In this document: piece after piece, positions 45,515 to 53,943 of the stretch
Layout of the letters: each line of letters begins with the position of its first letter
Position numbering within the stretch: position 1 is the first letter of the stretch
NCBI RefSeq assembly: GCF_035982055.1
Contig: NZ_CP108427.1
Location: 8,369,001-8,433,000 of the forward strand
Origin: Streptomyces sp. NBC_01288
GTDB taxonomy: Bacteria > Actinomycetota > Actinomycetes > Streptomycetales > Streptomycetaceae
DNA: 64,000 nucleotides
Reading direction: 5' to 3'
Made by a program: the position numbers and the translations under genes
Notes under the pieces: generated by a model
What the model was told of the DNA's origin: nothing
What the model saw: only the letters and a program-made list of their open reading frames with translations
Database searches by the model: none

Positions 45515-46201
45515 ATGCCCACGTTGATCCTTGTCCGGCACGGACGTTCGACCGCCAACACCGGGGGAGTGCTCGCCGGCTGGACGCCCGGTGTCGCCCT
45601 CGACGAGCGCGGCAACGCCCAGGCCGCCGCGCTCCCCGGACGGCTCGCCGCGCTGCCGATCGCCGAGGTCGTCGCCAGCCCGTTGCAGCGCTGCCAGGAG
45701 ACCCTCCAGCCCCTCCTCGACGCCCGCCCGGAACTGCGGCCGCACACCGAGGAGCGGATCGGGGAGTGCCACTACGGCGACTGGTCCGGCCGCAAGCTCG
45801 CCGAGCTCAGCGGCGAGCCCCTGATGGAGGTCGTCCAGTCGCACCCCTCGGCCGCCGCGTTCCCCGGCGGCGAGTCGATGCGCGCGATGCAGACCCGCGC
45901 GGCCGAGGCCGTACGCGAGTGGAACGCGCGCGTGGAGCGCGATCACGGCGCGGACGCCGTCTACCTCATGTGCTCGCACGGCGACATCATCAAGTCCCTT
46001 GTCGCGGACGCACTCGGACTTCATCTGGACCTCTTTCAGCGGATCTCTGTAGAACCGTGTTCCATCACAGCGATCCGTTACACCCGTCTCAGGCCCTATC
46101 TCGTACGGCTCGGGGACACCGGTGATCTCGCCTCCCTGGCGCCGCGCGAGGAGCCCCCGGGCGACGAGGCCACGGTCGGGGGCGGCGCGGGCGCACCGTG
46201 A
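45515..46201 (+). CDS. Histidine phosphatase family protein
   Basis: A 228-residue phosphoglycerate-mutase-like phosphatase: LVRHGRSTAN (catalytic His with RHG), SPLQRCQET, the acid/base region ERIGECHYGDWSG, and a second catalytic His in LMCSHGDIIKS. It belongs to the actinobacterial subfamily that sits next to DUF3090 and mshC (M. tuberculosis Rv2135c-Rv2134c from memory). It heads the conserved block; substrate is unknown. Confidence 0.88.
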   Translation: MPTLILVRHGRSTANTGGVLAGWTPGVALDERGNAQAAALPGRLAALPIAEVVASPLQRCQETLQPLLDARPELRPHTEERIGECHYGDWSGRKLAELSGEPLMEVVQSHPSAAAFPGGESMRAMQTRAAEAVREWNARVERDHGADAVYLMCSHGDIIKSLVADALGLHLDLFQRISVEPCSITAIRYTRLRPYLVRLGDTGDLASLAPREEPPGDEATVGGGAGAP

Positions 46202-46276
46202 TCGTCGGCCGCAGTAGGGTGAAGCGGTCGCAGTAGCGCCGCACTTGTCAGCAGTCGATTCCAATGGAGACAGGAC

Positions 46277-46867
46277 GTGTCCCGTCAGGTGTTCCTCTAC
46301 GACCCACCGGACCGCTTCGTAGCCGGCACGGTCGGACTCCCCGGGCGCCGTACGTTCTTCCTCCAGGCCGCCACCGGTCCTCGGGTGACCAGCGTGGCCC
46401 TGGAGAAGACGCAGGTCGCCGCGCTCGCCGAGCGCATGGACGAGCTTCTGGACGAGGTCGTACGGCGCAGTGGCGGCAGCGCGGCCGTCCCGGCCGTCAC
46501 CCCCACCGAGATCTCCGACACCCGCCCCCTGGAGACGCCGGTCGAGGAGGAGTTCCGCGTCGGCACCATGGCGCTCGCCTGGGACGGCGAGGAGCAGCGC
46601 ATGATCGTCGAGGCGCAGGCCCTCGTCGAGCTCGACGCCGACACCGACGAGGACCTCGCCGAGGCCGAGGAGCGCCTCCTCCAGGACGAGGAGAACGGAC
46701 CCCCGATGCTGCGGGTCCGCCTCACCGGAGCCCAGGCCCGCGCCTTCGCCAAGCGGGCCCTGGACGTCGTCAACGCCGGCCGGCCGCCCTGCCCGCTGTG
46801 CAGCCTCCCGCTCGACCCGGAAGGACACGTATGTCCGCGCCAGAACGGATACCGCCGCGGAGCGTGA
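46277..46867 (+). CDS. DUF3090 domain protein
   Basis: A 196-residue protein, GTG start. It begins VFLYDPPDRFVAGTVGLPGRRTFFLQA, the DUF3090 signature, and ends with a Cys-rich CPLCSLPLDPEGHVC knuckle (two CxxC-like pairs) likely to bind zinc. The last 37 bases overlap the start of the next gene, so both are co-translated. Function unknown; its linkage to mshC is conserved in actinobacteria as I recall. Confidence 0.88.
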   Translation: MSRQVFLYDPPDRFVAGTVGLPGRRTFFLQAATGPRVTSVALEKTQVAALAERMDELLDEVVRRSGGSAAVPAVTPTEISDTRPLETPVEEEFRVGTMALAWDGEEQRMIVEAQALVELDADTDEDLAEAEERLLQDEENGPPMLRVRLTGAQARAFAKRALDVVNAGRPPCPLCSLPLDPEGHVCPRQNGYRRGA

Positions 46868-47649
46868 CCACGGCCGAGCTGCTCGCCAAGGGTGAGCTGA
46901 CGGTACGCGGACGCATCCGCGAGGCCTCGAACGCGGTGCTGTTCTGCTCCGTGACCCACGAGGGCCGCGAGGCGTCCTGCGTGTACAAACCCGTCGCCGG
47001 GGAGCGCCCCCTGTGGGACTTCCCCGACGGGAACCTCGCCCGGCGCGAGGTCGCCGCCTACGAGGTCTCCGAGGCGACCGGCTGGGGCCTCGTGCCGACC
47101 ACCGTGCTGCGCGACGGGCCGCACGGCGAGGGCATGTGCCAGCTGTGGATCGAGACGGCGCCCGAGTCCGAACTGCTCGCCCTGGTCGACGCCGAGGAGC
47201 CCGAGCCGGGCTGGAAGGCCATCGGCTTCGCCGAGGTCGGCGAGGGGAAAACCGCCCTCCTGGTGCACGCCGACGACGAGCGGCTGCGGCGCCTCGCCGT
47301 CCTGGACGCCGTCATCAACAACGCCGACCGCAAGGGCGGCCATCTACTGCCCGCCGACGAGGGCCGCCTCTACGGCATCGACCACGGTGTCACCTTCAAC
47401 GCCGAGAACAAGCTGCGCACCCTCCTGTGGGGCTGGGCGGGCGAGCCGCTCACTCCGGAGGCGGTCGACGTCCTCCAGGCGCTCAGGGAGGCGCTGAAGG
47501 ACGGCGGCGGACTCGCCGCGAAGCTCGCCGAGCTGATCACCACCGTGGAACTCGACGCCACGCGCGCGCGGGTCGACGCGTTGCTCGCGGCAGGCAAGCA
47601 TCCCGAGCCGAGCGGGGAGTGGCCGGCGATTCCGTGGCCGCCGGTGTGA
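46831..47649 (+). CDS. SCO1664 family protein, PI3/4-kinase-like fold
   Basis: A 272-residue protein. The C-terminal half contains LDAVINNADRKGGHLL followed by LYGIDHGVTFN; the pattern NxxDRxxxH then I-D-H/F-G is the catalytic and metal-binding arrangement of PI3K/PI4K and HipA-like kinases. An N-terminal VYKPVAGERPLWDFPDGNLARRE carries a Lys suitable for ATP contact. A kinase acting on a protein or small molecule is therefore plausible, but no substrate is known. It overlaps the DUF3090 gene by 37 bases and precedes mshC by 94 bases. Confidence 0.82.
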   Translation: MSAPERIPPRSVTTAELLAKGELTVRGRIREASNAVLFCSVTHEGREASCVYKPVAGERPLWDFPDGNLARREVAAYEVSEATGWGLVPTTVLRDGPHGEGMCQLWIETAPESELLALVDAEEPEPGWKAIGFAEVGEGKTALLVHADDERLRRLAVLDAVINNADRKGGHLLPADEGRLYGIDHGVTFNAENKLRTLLWGWAGEPLTPEAVDVLQALREALKDGGGLAAKLAELITTVELDATRARVDALLAAGKHPEPSGEWPAIPWPPV

Positions 47650-47743
47650 CTGCATACGAGCGGGGAGCGCGCAAGAGCGCCCAACCGGTCATCCGGCCTG
47701 GTCCGGTTCGTAAACGGATCATCCGTCCGGTTACGCTCATGAC

Positions 47744-48973
47744 ATGTATGCCTGGCCCGCTTCTGAGGTCCCCGCCCTTCCCGGCAAGGGCCGCGACCTC
47801 CGGATCCACGACACCGCGACCGGCGGTCTGGTAACCCCTGACACCGGTCCCGTCGCCCGTATCTACGTCTGCGGCATCACGCCGTACGACGCCACCCACA
47901 TGGGGCACGCGGCGACCTACAACGCGTTCGACCTCGTGCAGCGCGTGTGGCTCGACACCAAGCGGCAGGTCCACTACGTCCAGAACGTGACCGACGTCGA
48001 CGACCCGCTCCTGGAGCGCGCCGAGCGCGACGGCGTCGACTGGGTCGCCCTCGCCGAGAAGGAGACCGCGCTCTTCCGCGAGGACATGACCGCCCTGCGC
48101 ATGCTGCCCCCGAAGCAGTACATCGGCGCGGTCGAGGCGATACCCGGCATCGTGCCACTCGTCGAGCGCCTCAGGGACGCCGGTGCCGCCTACGAACTCG
48201 AAGGCGACACCTACTTCTCCGTCGGGTCCGACCCCCACTTCGGCAAGGTCTCCAACCTCGACGCGGCCGCGATGCGGCTCCTGTCCGCCGAGCGCGGCGG
48301 CGACCCGGACCGCCCGGGCAAGAAGAACCCGCTCGACCCGATGCTCTGGATGGCCGCCCGCGAGGGCGAACCGAGCTGGGACGGCGGCTCGCTGGGGCAG
48401 GGACGGCCCGGCTGGCACATCGAGTGCGTGGCCATCGCCCTGGACCACCTCGGCATGGGCTTCGACGTGCAGGGCGGTGGCTCCGACCTCGCCTTCCCGC
48501 ACCACGAGATGGGCGCCTCGCACGCCCAGGTGCTGACCGGCGAGTTCCCCATGGCCAAGGCCTACGTCCACGCCGGCATGGTCGGCCTCGACGGCGAGAA
48601 GATGTCGAAGTCCCGGGGCAACCTCGTCTTCGTCTCCGCGCTGCGCCGCGAGGGCGTCGACCCGGCCGCCATCCGGCTCGCCCTGCTCGCCCACCACTAC
48701 CGCTCCGACTGGGAGTGGACCGACCAGGTGCTCGCGGACGCGGTCGCCCGGCTCGGCCGCTGGCGTGCCGCCGTCTCCCGGCCCGACGGCCCCTCCGCCG
48801 TGACACTCGTCGAGGAGATGCGCGAAGCCCTCGCGAACGACCTGGACGCCCCGGCCGCACTCGCCGCCGTCGACCGCTGGGCGGCGCTCCAGCGGGACCG
48901 GGGCGGCAGCGACGAGGGCGCCCCCGGCGTCGTCTCGCGCGCGGTGGACGCCCTGTTGGGCGTGGCCCTCTAG
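47744..48973 (+). CDS. mshC: Mycothiol ligase MshC (Cys:GlcN-Ins ligase)
   Basis: A 409-residue enzyme that ligates L-cysteine to glucosaminyl-inositol with ATP in mycothiol biosynthesis. It is a paralogue of cysteinyl-tRNA synthetase: CGITPYDATHMGHAATY holds the HIGH-type motif and zinc Cys, and GEKMSKSRGN is the KMSKS loop. It is shorter than CysS and lacks the anticodon-binding extension. The start AWPASEVPALPGKGRDLRI is typical of actinomycete MshC. It is closed by a perfect 18-bp hairpin. Mycothiol is the major thiol of this phylum, so its presence supports the assignment to Actinobacteria. Confidence 0.95.
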   Translation: MYAWPASEVPALPGKGRDLRIHDTATGGLVTPDTGPVARIYVCGITPYDATHMGHAATYNAFDLVQRVWLDTKRQVHYVQNVTDVDDPLLERAERDGVDWVALAEKETALFREDMTALRMLPPKQYIGAVEAIPGIVPLVERLRDAGAAYELEGDTYFSVGSDPHFGKVSNLDAAAMRLLSAERGGDPDRPGKKNPLDPMLWMAAREGEPSWDGGSLGQGRPGWHIECVAIALDHLGMGFDVQGGGSDLAFPHHEMGASHAQVLTGEFPMAKAYVHAGMVGLDGEKMSKSRGNLVFVSALRREGVDPAAIRLALLAHHYRSDWEWTDQVLADAVARLGRWRAAVSRPDGPSAVTLVEEMREALANDLDAPAALAAVDRWAALQRDRGGSDEGAPGVVSRAVDALLGVAL

Positions 48974-48993
48974 CAACAGCAACAGCGCACAGA

Positions 48994-49033
48994 ACAGGGG
49001 CGGTTCCTCCCACCCGGGAGGAACCGCCCCTGT
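48994..49033. terminator. Perfect 18-bp bidirectional terminator
   Basis: ACAGGGGCGGTTCCTCCC (48994-49011) and GGGAGGAACCGCCCCTGT (49016-49033) pair without mismatch around ACCC, between the convergent mshC and PAC2 genes. Confidence 0.85.
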
Positions 49034-49057
49034 CTCACACCCCGCCGACCGGCGGAC

Positions 49058-50059
49058 TCACTCCTCGGAGGAGTCCTCGTCGTCCGCGTCGGCCTCCGGT
49101 TCCGTGTCCGGCTTCGCCGGCCGCTGCGGCTTCGTACGGCCGCCGCCCGGGTTGTCCCGGAGATACGACGCACTGTCGCTGCCGTCCGCCGTGGCATGGC
49201 CCCCGGGCTGCGGGCCACCGCCGTCCCGTCTGCGCAGATACCGCTCGAACTCACGCGCGATGGCCTCGCCCGACGCCTCCGGCAGCTCCGCGGTGTCGCG
49301 GGCCTCCTCCAGCGTCTGGACGTACTCGGCGACCTCGCTGTCCTCGGCGGCCAGCTGGTCCACGCCGACCTGCCAGGCGCGCGCGTCCTCGGGCAGCTCG
49401 CCCAGCGGGACGCGCACGTCGATCAGGTCCTCCAGGCGGTTGAGCAGCGCCAGAGTGGCCTTCGGGTTGGGCGGCTGCGACACGTAGTGCGGCACCGCGG
49501 CCCACAGCGACACGGCCGGTACGCCCGCGTGCGTGCACGCCTCCTGGAGGATGCCGACGATCCCGGTGGGACCCTCGTACTTGGTCTCCTCCAGGTCCAT
49601 CCGCTGCGCCAGGTCCGAGTCCGACGTGGTGCCGCTGATCGGCACCGGACGCGTGTGCGGGGTGTCACCGAGCAGCGCGCCCAGGATCACCACCAGCTCC
49701 ACGCCCAACTCGTGCGCGAAGCCCAGCAGTTCGTTGCAGAACGAGCGCCAGCGCATCGACGGTTCGATACCCCGGACGAGGACGAGATCGCGCGGCTTCT
49801 CGCCGCCGACCCGGACCACCGAGAGGCGCGTCGTGGGCCATGTGATCTTTCGCACCCCGGCGTCCATCCACACCGTGGGCCGGTTGACCTGGAAGTCGTA
49901 GTAGTCCTCGGCGTCCAGCGCCGCGAACACCTCGCCCTTCCACTCCCTGTCCAAGTGCGCGACCGCGGTGGAAGCGGCGTCGCCGGCGTCGTTCCAGCCC
50001 TCGAACGCGGCCACCATCACTGGGTCGATCAGCTCGGGAACCCCCTCCAGCTCGATCAC
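49058..50059 (-). CDS. parJ: PAC2 family protein, ParJ-like
   Basis: A 333-residue protein. The PAC2 (proteasome-assembly-chaperone-like) domain spans residues 1-270: IELEGVPELIDPVMVAAFEGWNDAGDAAS, then GALLGDTPHTRPVPI and GPTGIVGILQEACTHAGVPAVSLWAAVPHYV. The last 60 residues are disordered and end in an acidic tail. The GTG at 50059 follows AAGGAGG at 6 bases. In S. coelicolor the gene next to mshC is SCO1662, described as ParJ, which modulates ParA polymerisation during sporulation septation (from memory). Orthology is inferred from the fold and position. Confidence 0.8.
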   Translation of the reverse strand: MIELEGVPELIDPVMVAAFEGWNDAGDAASTAVAHLDREWKGEVFAALDAEDYYDFQVNRPTVWMDAGVRKITWPTTRLSVVRVGGEKPRDLVLVRGIEPSMRWRSFCNELLGFAHELGVELVVILGALLGDTPHTRPVPISGTTSDSDLAQRMDLEETKYEGPTGIVGILQEACTHAGVPAVSLWAAVPHYVSQPPNPKATLALLNRLEDLIDVRVPLGELPEDARAWQVGVDQLAAEDSEVAEYVQTLEEARDTAELPEASGEAIAREFERYLRRRDGGGPQPGGHATADGSDSASYLRDNPGGGRTKPQRPAKPDTEPEADADDEDSSEE

Positions 50060-50257
50060 CCAGCGCCTCCTTCCGATCTGCCCTCGCGTACGCCCCAACC
50101 TTACGGCGTCCGACGGGGGCGCCCGCAGCCCCCTTGCACGGGGGAGTGAACCCATGCCTGCCCCGTCCGGGACGGTCGAACACACAAGATCGCCATCCTG
50201 TGCGGTCCCGTCCGGGCCGGTCACTCCTCCGATGGATCATCGGGGCGCGTCACTCGA

Positions 50258-50929
50258 TCACAGGGTCGAACGCAGCCACTGCTCCACGCTCGCGATGTGC
50301 ACCGTCGCCCACGACCGCGCCGCCTCCGCGTCCCGGTCGCGCAGCGCGCCCAGGATCGCCCGGTGCTCGTGCAGGGTGCGGCTGACCGCGTCCTCCTGGG
50401 TCAGACCTCGCCAGATCCGGGCCCGCGTGGTCGGCCCGGACAGACCGTCGAGGAGCGAGCAGAGCACCGAGTTGCCGGAACTCTGCACGATGCCCCGGTG
50501 GAACTCCAGGTCGCACGCGACCAGTTCCTCCACCGAGGGAGCACCGCCCAGCGCGTCCAACTGCGCGGAGAGCGCGTCCAGTTGCTGCTCGCTGATCCGC
50601 AGCGCCGCCATCCCGGTGGCCGCCGGCTCCAGAATCCGCCGTACGGCCAGGAATTCGAGGACCGTGTCGTCGCGGTGGAAGTCGACGACGAAACTCAGCG
50701 CCTCCAGCAGGAGTTGGGGATCGAGGCTGGTGACGTACGTGCCGTCGCCCTGCCGTACGTCCAGGATGCGGATCAGTGACAGGGCGCGCACGGCCTCCCG
50801 CAGGGAGTTGCGGGACAGGCCCAGTTCGGCGGCGAGTTCGCTCTCCTTGGGCAGCCGGTCCCCGGGACGCAGCGCGCCGGAGACGATCATTCCCTTGATT
50901 TTCTCGATCGCCTCATCGGTGACTGCCAT
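50258..50929 (-). CDS. FadR-subfamily GntR transcriptional regulator
   Basis: A 223-residue regulator. The N-terminal winged helix (KESELAAELGLSRNSLREAVRALSLIRILDVRQG) is followed by an FCD domain with ACDLEFHRGIVQSSGNSVL (metal-site His). It lies 85 bases downstream of the deaminase gene on the same strand, at the tail of the nucleoside-transport/MTA operon, and may be its regulator with MTA, methylthioinosine or a downstream acid as ligand (inference). AGGAAGG precedes the ATG. It could also be monocistronic. Confidence 0.85.
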   Translation of the reverse strand: MAVTDEAIEKIKGMIVSGALRPGDRLPKESELAAELGLSRNSLREAVRALSLIRILDVRQGDGTYVTSLDPQLLLEALSFVVDFHRDDTVLEFLAVRRILEPAATGMAALRISEQQLDALSAQLDALGGAPSVEELVACDLEFHRGIVQSSGNSVLCSLLDGLSGPTTRARIWRGLTQEDAVSRTLHEHRAILGALRDRDAEAARSWATVHIASVEQWLRSTL

Positions 50930-51014
50930 GGCCGGCCTTCCTGTTGCTCAGACGTCCGATGTATCAGGTGCATTATGCGGGTTCAGCAGGCTGAACGGGA
51001 GGGAAATCCACAGC

Positions 51015-52319
51015 TCAGGCAAGTGATTCGAGCTCCGCGAGCACGGCTTCCTCGTCCAGCGTGCCCAGTGTCCGGTTCCGCATCAGCACCCGGCCGTCCA
51101 CCACCGTGTCCCGTACGTCCGCCGAGTGCGCGGCGTAGGCGAGCGTCGACCACGGGTCGTGCAGGGGCCGCAGATGTGGCGCGTTCAGGTCGAGCACGAC
51201 GAGATCGGCCCGCTTCCCGGCCTCCAGCGAACCCAGGTGATCACCCAGGCCCAGCGCCCGCGCGCCCTCGATCGTCGCCATCCGTACGGCCTGTTCGGCG
51301 CCGACCGCCGTGGGGTCGCCGCCCGCCTTGTGCACGAGAGCCGCCTGCCGTACGGCGCCCAGCACGTCCAGCGTGTTGGAGCTGACGGCGCCGTCCGTGC
51401 CCAGTCCGACGGTGACGCCCGCGCTCAACAGCCGTGGTACCGGCGCGATTCCGCAGCCCAACTTCAGGTTCGACACCGGACAGTGGGCGACCGACGTGCC
51501 CGTGCGGGCCAGCGCCGCGATCTCCAGGGCGGTCAGGTCCACGGCGTGCGCGAGCAGCAGATCGGGACCGAGCAGCCCGAGCGAGTCGAGCAACTCCACA
51601 GGCCGCTTGCCGTACTTGACCTCGACGGTGGCGACCTCGGTCGGGTTCTCCGCCGCGTGGATGTGCAACAGCGCCCCGAACTCCCGTGCCAGGGCGGCGA
51701 TTTCGACGAGCTGGTCGGGGGCGAGGGTGTAGGTCGAGTGGGCGAACAGGATCGGGCGCAGGCCGGGACGTGCTGGGCCCCGGGCCGCCAAGTCCCTTCG
51801 CGCCCAGTCCAGTCGGTCCTCGTAGGCGATACCGTCCGGCGGCTCCGGTACGTCCATGAAGGTGGGCCCGGTGTGCAGCCGCCAGCCCGTCTCGCGGGCC
51901 GCCTGCTCGGCCGCCTCGTGGAACCAGTACATGTCGAGCGCCGAGGTCACCCCGGCCCGCACGCTCTCGGCCACCGCGAGCCGCACCGCCGCCGCCACGT
52001 TCTTCGGCGTCAGCAGCTCGGCCTCCCACTTCAACACCCGCTCCAGGAAGCCCTGGAGAGTCACGTCGTCGGCGCGACCGCGCAGCAGCGTCATCGCGAG
52101 ATGGGTGTGCGTGTTGATCAGCCCGGGCAGGACGAGACAGCCCGACGCGTCAATGGACTCCGTCGCCGTGAACCGAGTTGTCAGCTCCGCGGTCGGCCCT
52201 ACGGCGACGATCTCGCCCTCGTGGACGGCAACTGCCCCGTCCCGTACGACAGTTCCGGCCTCGTCGACGGTGAGGACGTCACCGCCGTGCACCAACAGGT
52301 CGATGTTCAAGGTGCTCAT
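51015..52319 (-). CDS. Amidohydrolase, probable 5'-methylthioadenosine/SAH deaminase
   Basis: A 434-residue metal-dependent hydrolase of the TrzN/MtaD type. Metal ligands: His pair in NTHTHLAMTLLRG, HIHAAEN, HAVDL and the Asp in VGLGTDGAVSSN. This family deaminates MTA, S-adenosylhomocysteine or related purines. Its ATG overlaps the stop of the nucleoside phosphorylase gene (ATGA), and the same operon encodes a nucleoside importer, so conversion of MTA to methylthioinosine before phosphorolysis is the likely step. Other options are 8-oxoguanine or atrazine-type substrates; context favours MTA. Confidence 0.82.
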   Translation of the reverse strand: MSTLNIDLLVHGGDVLTVDEAGTVVRDGAVAVHEGEIVAVGPTAELTTRFTATESIDASGCLVLPGLINTHTHLAMTLLRGRADDVTLQGFLERVLKWEAELLTPKNVAAAVRLAVAESVRAGVTSALDMYWFHEAAEQAARETGWRLHTGPTFMDVPEPPDGIAYEDRLDWARRDLAARGPARPGLRPILFAHSTYTLAPDQLVEIAALAREFGALLHIHAAENPTEVATVEVKYGKRPVELLDSLGLLGPDLLLAHAVDLTALEIAALARTGTSVAHCPVSNLKLGCGIAPVPRLLSAGVTVGLGTDGAVSSNTLDVLGAVRQAALVHKAGGDPTAVGAEQAVRMATIEGARALGLGDHLGSLEAGKRADLVVLDLNAPHLRPLHDPWSTLAYAAHSADVRDTVVDGRVLMRNRTLGTLDEEAVLAELESLA

Positions 52320-53074
52320 CCCGTGAACTCCTGGGCCTCCGCGAGCAGTCGGAGCGCCTCCAGCGAGACCACCGCGCCCCGCTCGGCACCGGCCGCGACG
52401 ACACCCCGGTGCGGGTCGTACCCGCCGGTGGTCTCCGCGTCGACGAGTTCATCGGCGTTGGCGCCGTCGATGACCAGCACCCCGCCCGCGACCAGACCCC
52501 GCAGCGACGCCGTCACCAGCAGCGCCGACAGCTCCATCTCGATCGCCGCGAGCCCGGCGCCGTCGTAGGAGAAGAGGGGGAGGAGGCCGGGCTGGAAGGC
52601 CGCGCGGGTCCAGACGATGCCGCGGTGGTGCGGGGCGTCGGCCTCGCGGGCCGCGCGCTGGAGGGCGAGGACGGCCTCGGGGGAGGAGACGGCCGGGTAC
52701 TCCGGCGGGAGGAGTTGCTGCGTGACGCCGTCGTCGCGTACGGCCGCCTCCGCGATGACGAGGTCGCCGTCGCCGATGCCGGGCTTCATCGCGCCCGCCG
52801 TGCCGAAGCGCAGGAAGGTACGGACCCCCGCGTCCGCCAGTTCCTGGAACAGCAGGATCGCGCCAGGGCCGCCCACCCCGTGCGAGGCGACGGTGACCGG
52901 CAGGCCCTTCCAACTCCCGCTGAACACACGGTATTCGCGGTGGTACGACACCTCCTCGGCGCCGTCCAGCAGCGCGGCCACGGCGGCTGCGCGCGCCGGG
53001 TCGCCGACGACGACCGCGTGCGCCGGAAGTCCGATGCGCGGTATGCGGGTGATGGGCAGCAGGTCCTGCGTCAT
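52316..53074 (-). CDS. Nucleoside phosphorylase (probable methylthioinosine phosphorylase)
   Basis: A 252-residue PNP/UDP family enzyme. VVVGDPARAAAVAALL at residues 21-36, SHGVGGPGAILLFQEL, LRFGTAGAMKPGIGDGDLVIA and the ribose-binding AIEMELSALL are signatures of the hexameric uridine/inosine phosphorylase group. In the context of the deaminase and the mtn genes it should cleave 5'-methylthioinosine (or MTA) to the base and methylthioribose-1-phosphate. It overlaps both its neighbours by four bases (ATGA), giving a tightly coupled operon. Confidence 0.85.
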   Translation of the reverse strand: MTQDLLPITRIPRIGLPAHAVVVGDPARAAAVAALLDGAEEVSYHREYRVFSGSWKGLPVTVASHGVGGPGAILLFQELADAGVRTFLRFGTAGAMKPGIGDGDLVIAEAAVRDDGVTQQLLPPEYPAVSSPEAVLALQRAAREADAPHHRGIVWTRAAFQPGLLPLFSYDGAGLAAIEMELSALLVTASLRGLVAGGVLVIDGANADELVDAETTGGYDPHRGVVAAGAERGAVVSLEALRLLAEAQEFTG

Positions 53075-53943
53075 GTGGTGGCTCCGGAAGGGGAGTTGGC
53101 GGTACGGCGACGGCGGCGGGCCGTCGAGAGGAAGAGGGCGACGAGCGTCACGACGTAGGGCGCGGCATCGGTGGCCTGTTGGGGCAGGCCGACGCCCTGG
53201 AGGCGGAAGCCGGCGGCCTCGGCGAGACCGAAGAGCAGCGCCGCGAGCAGCACGCCGACGGGTGCCGCGCGGCCGAGCATGACCGCGACGACGGCGATCC
53301 AGCCCCGGCCCGCCGTCATGTTCTCGGAGAACAACGTGACGTTGCCGAGCGCGAGTTGGGCCCCCGCGAGCCCGCACAGGACACCGGAGATCAGCACCGC
53401 CGCGTACTTGTACTTCGCCGGGCTCACCCCGAGCGTGGCCGCCGCGTCCGGTGCCTCGCCGACCCCGCGCAGCCGCAGCCCCCACACATGCCGGGACAGC
53501 ATCAGCGCGGCCACCGCGACCGCGACGAACGCCAGATACGCGAGCGGGGTGAAGCCACCGACCAACGGCAGCCCGGCGAGTGACGGATCGTCGAAAGTGC
53601 CCTGCACACCGAAGACCGTACGCAGCAGGAAGCTGGTCAGGCCAACTGCCAGGAGATTCATGGCGATTCCGAGAACCACCGCGTCCCCGCGCAGAGTTAC
53701 CGTGCCCACCGCGAGGATCAACGAATACGCGGCTGCCGCGAGGGCGGCGGCGAGCACGCCGAGCCAGGCGCTGCCCGTGAACCAACTCGTGGCCACCGAC
53801 GTGAAGCAGCCCATCAGCATCATGCCTTCGAGGCCGATGTTGAAGACGCCCGCACGCTCGCACAGGGCACCGCCGAGTGCGGCCAGCAGGATCGGGGTCA
53901 GCGCGCGCAGCGCCGACATCAGCAGATCGGAGTCGAAGAACAT
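53071..53943 (-). CDS. ABC transporter permease (nucleoside, NupQ-like)
   Basis: A 290-residue membrane protein of the BPD_transp_2 family with about nine helices. Typical features are ALGGALCERAGVFNIGLEGMMLMGCF at the N-terminus and NMTAGRGWIAVVAVMLGRAAPVGVLLAALLFG near the C-terminus, as in nucleoside permeases that pair with BMP lipoproteins. Its start shares one base with the stop of the first permease (TGATG). Confidence 0.9.
   Translation of the reverse strand: MFFDSDLLMSALRALTPILLAALGGALCERAGVFNIGLEGMMLMGCFTSVATSWFTGSAWLGVLAAALAAAAYSLILAVGTVTLRGDAVVLGIAMNLLAVGLTSFLLRTVFGVQGTFDDPSLAGLPLVGGFTPLAYLAFVAVAVAALMLSRHVWGLRLRGVGEAPDAAATLGVSPAKYKYAAVLISGVLCGLAGAQLALGNVTLFSENMTAGRGWIAVVAVMLGRAAPVGVLLAALLFGLAEAAGFRLQGVGLPQQATDAAPYVVTLVALFLSTARRRRRTANSPSGATT

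Noticed and set aside
47744..48973. Cysteinyl-tRNA synthetase reading of the mshC gene
   Set aside because: It is shorter, lacks the anticodon-binding C-terminus and starts with the MshC-specific AWPASEVPALPGKGRDL-type sequence.
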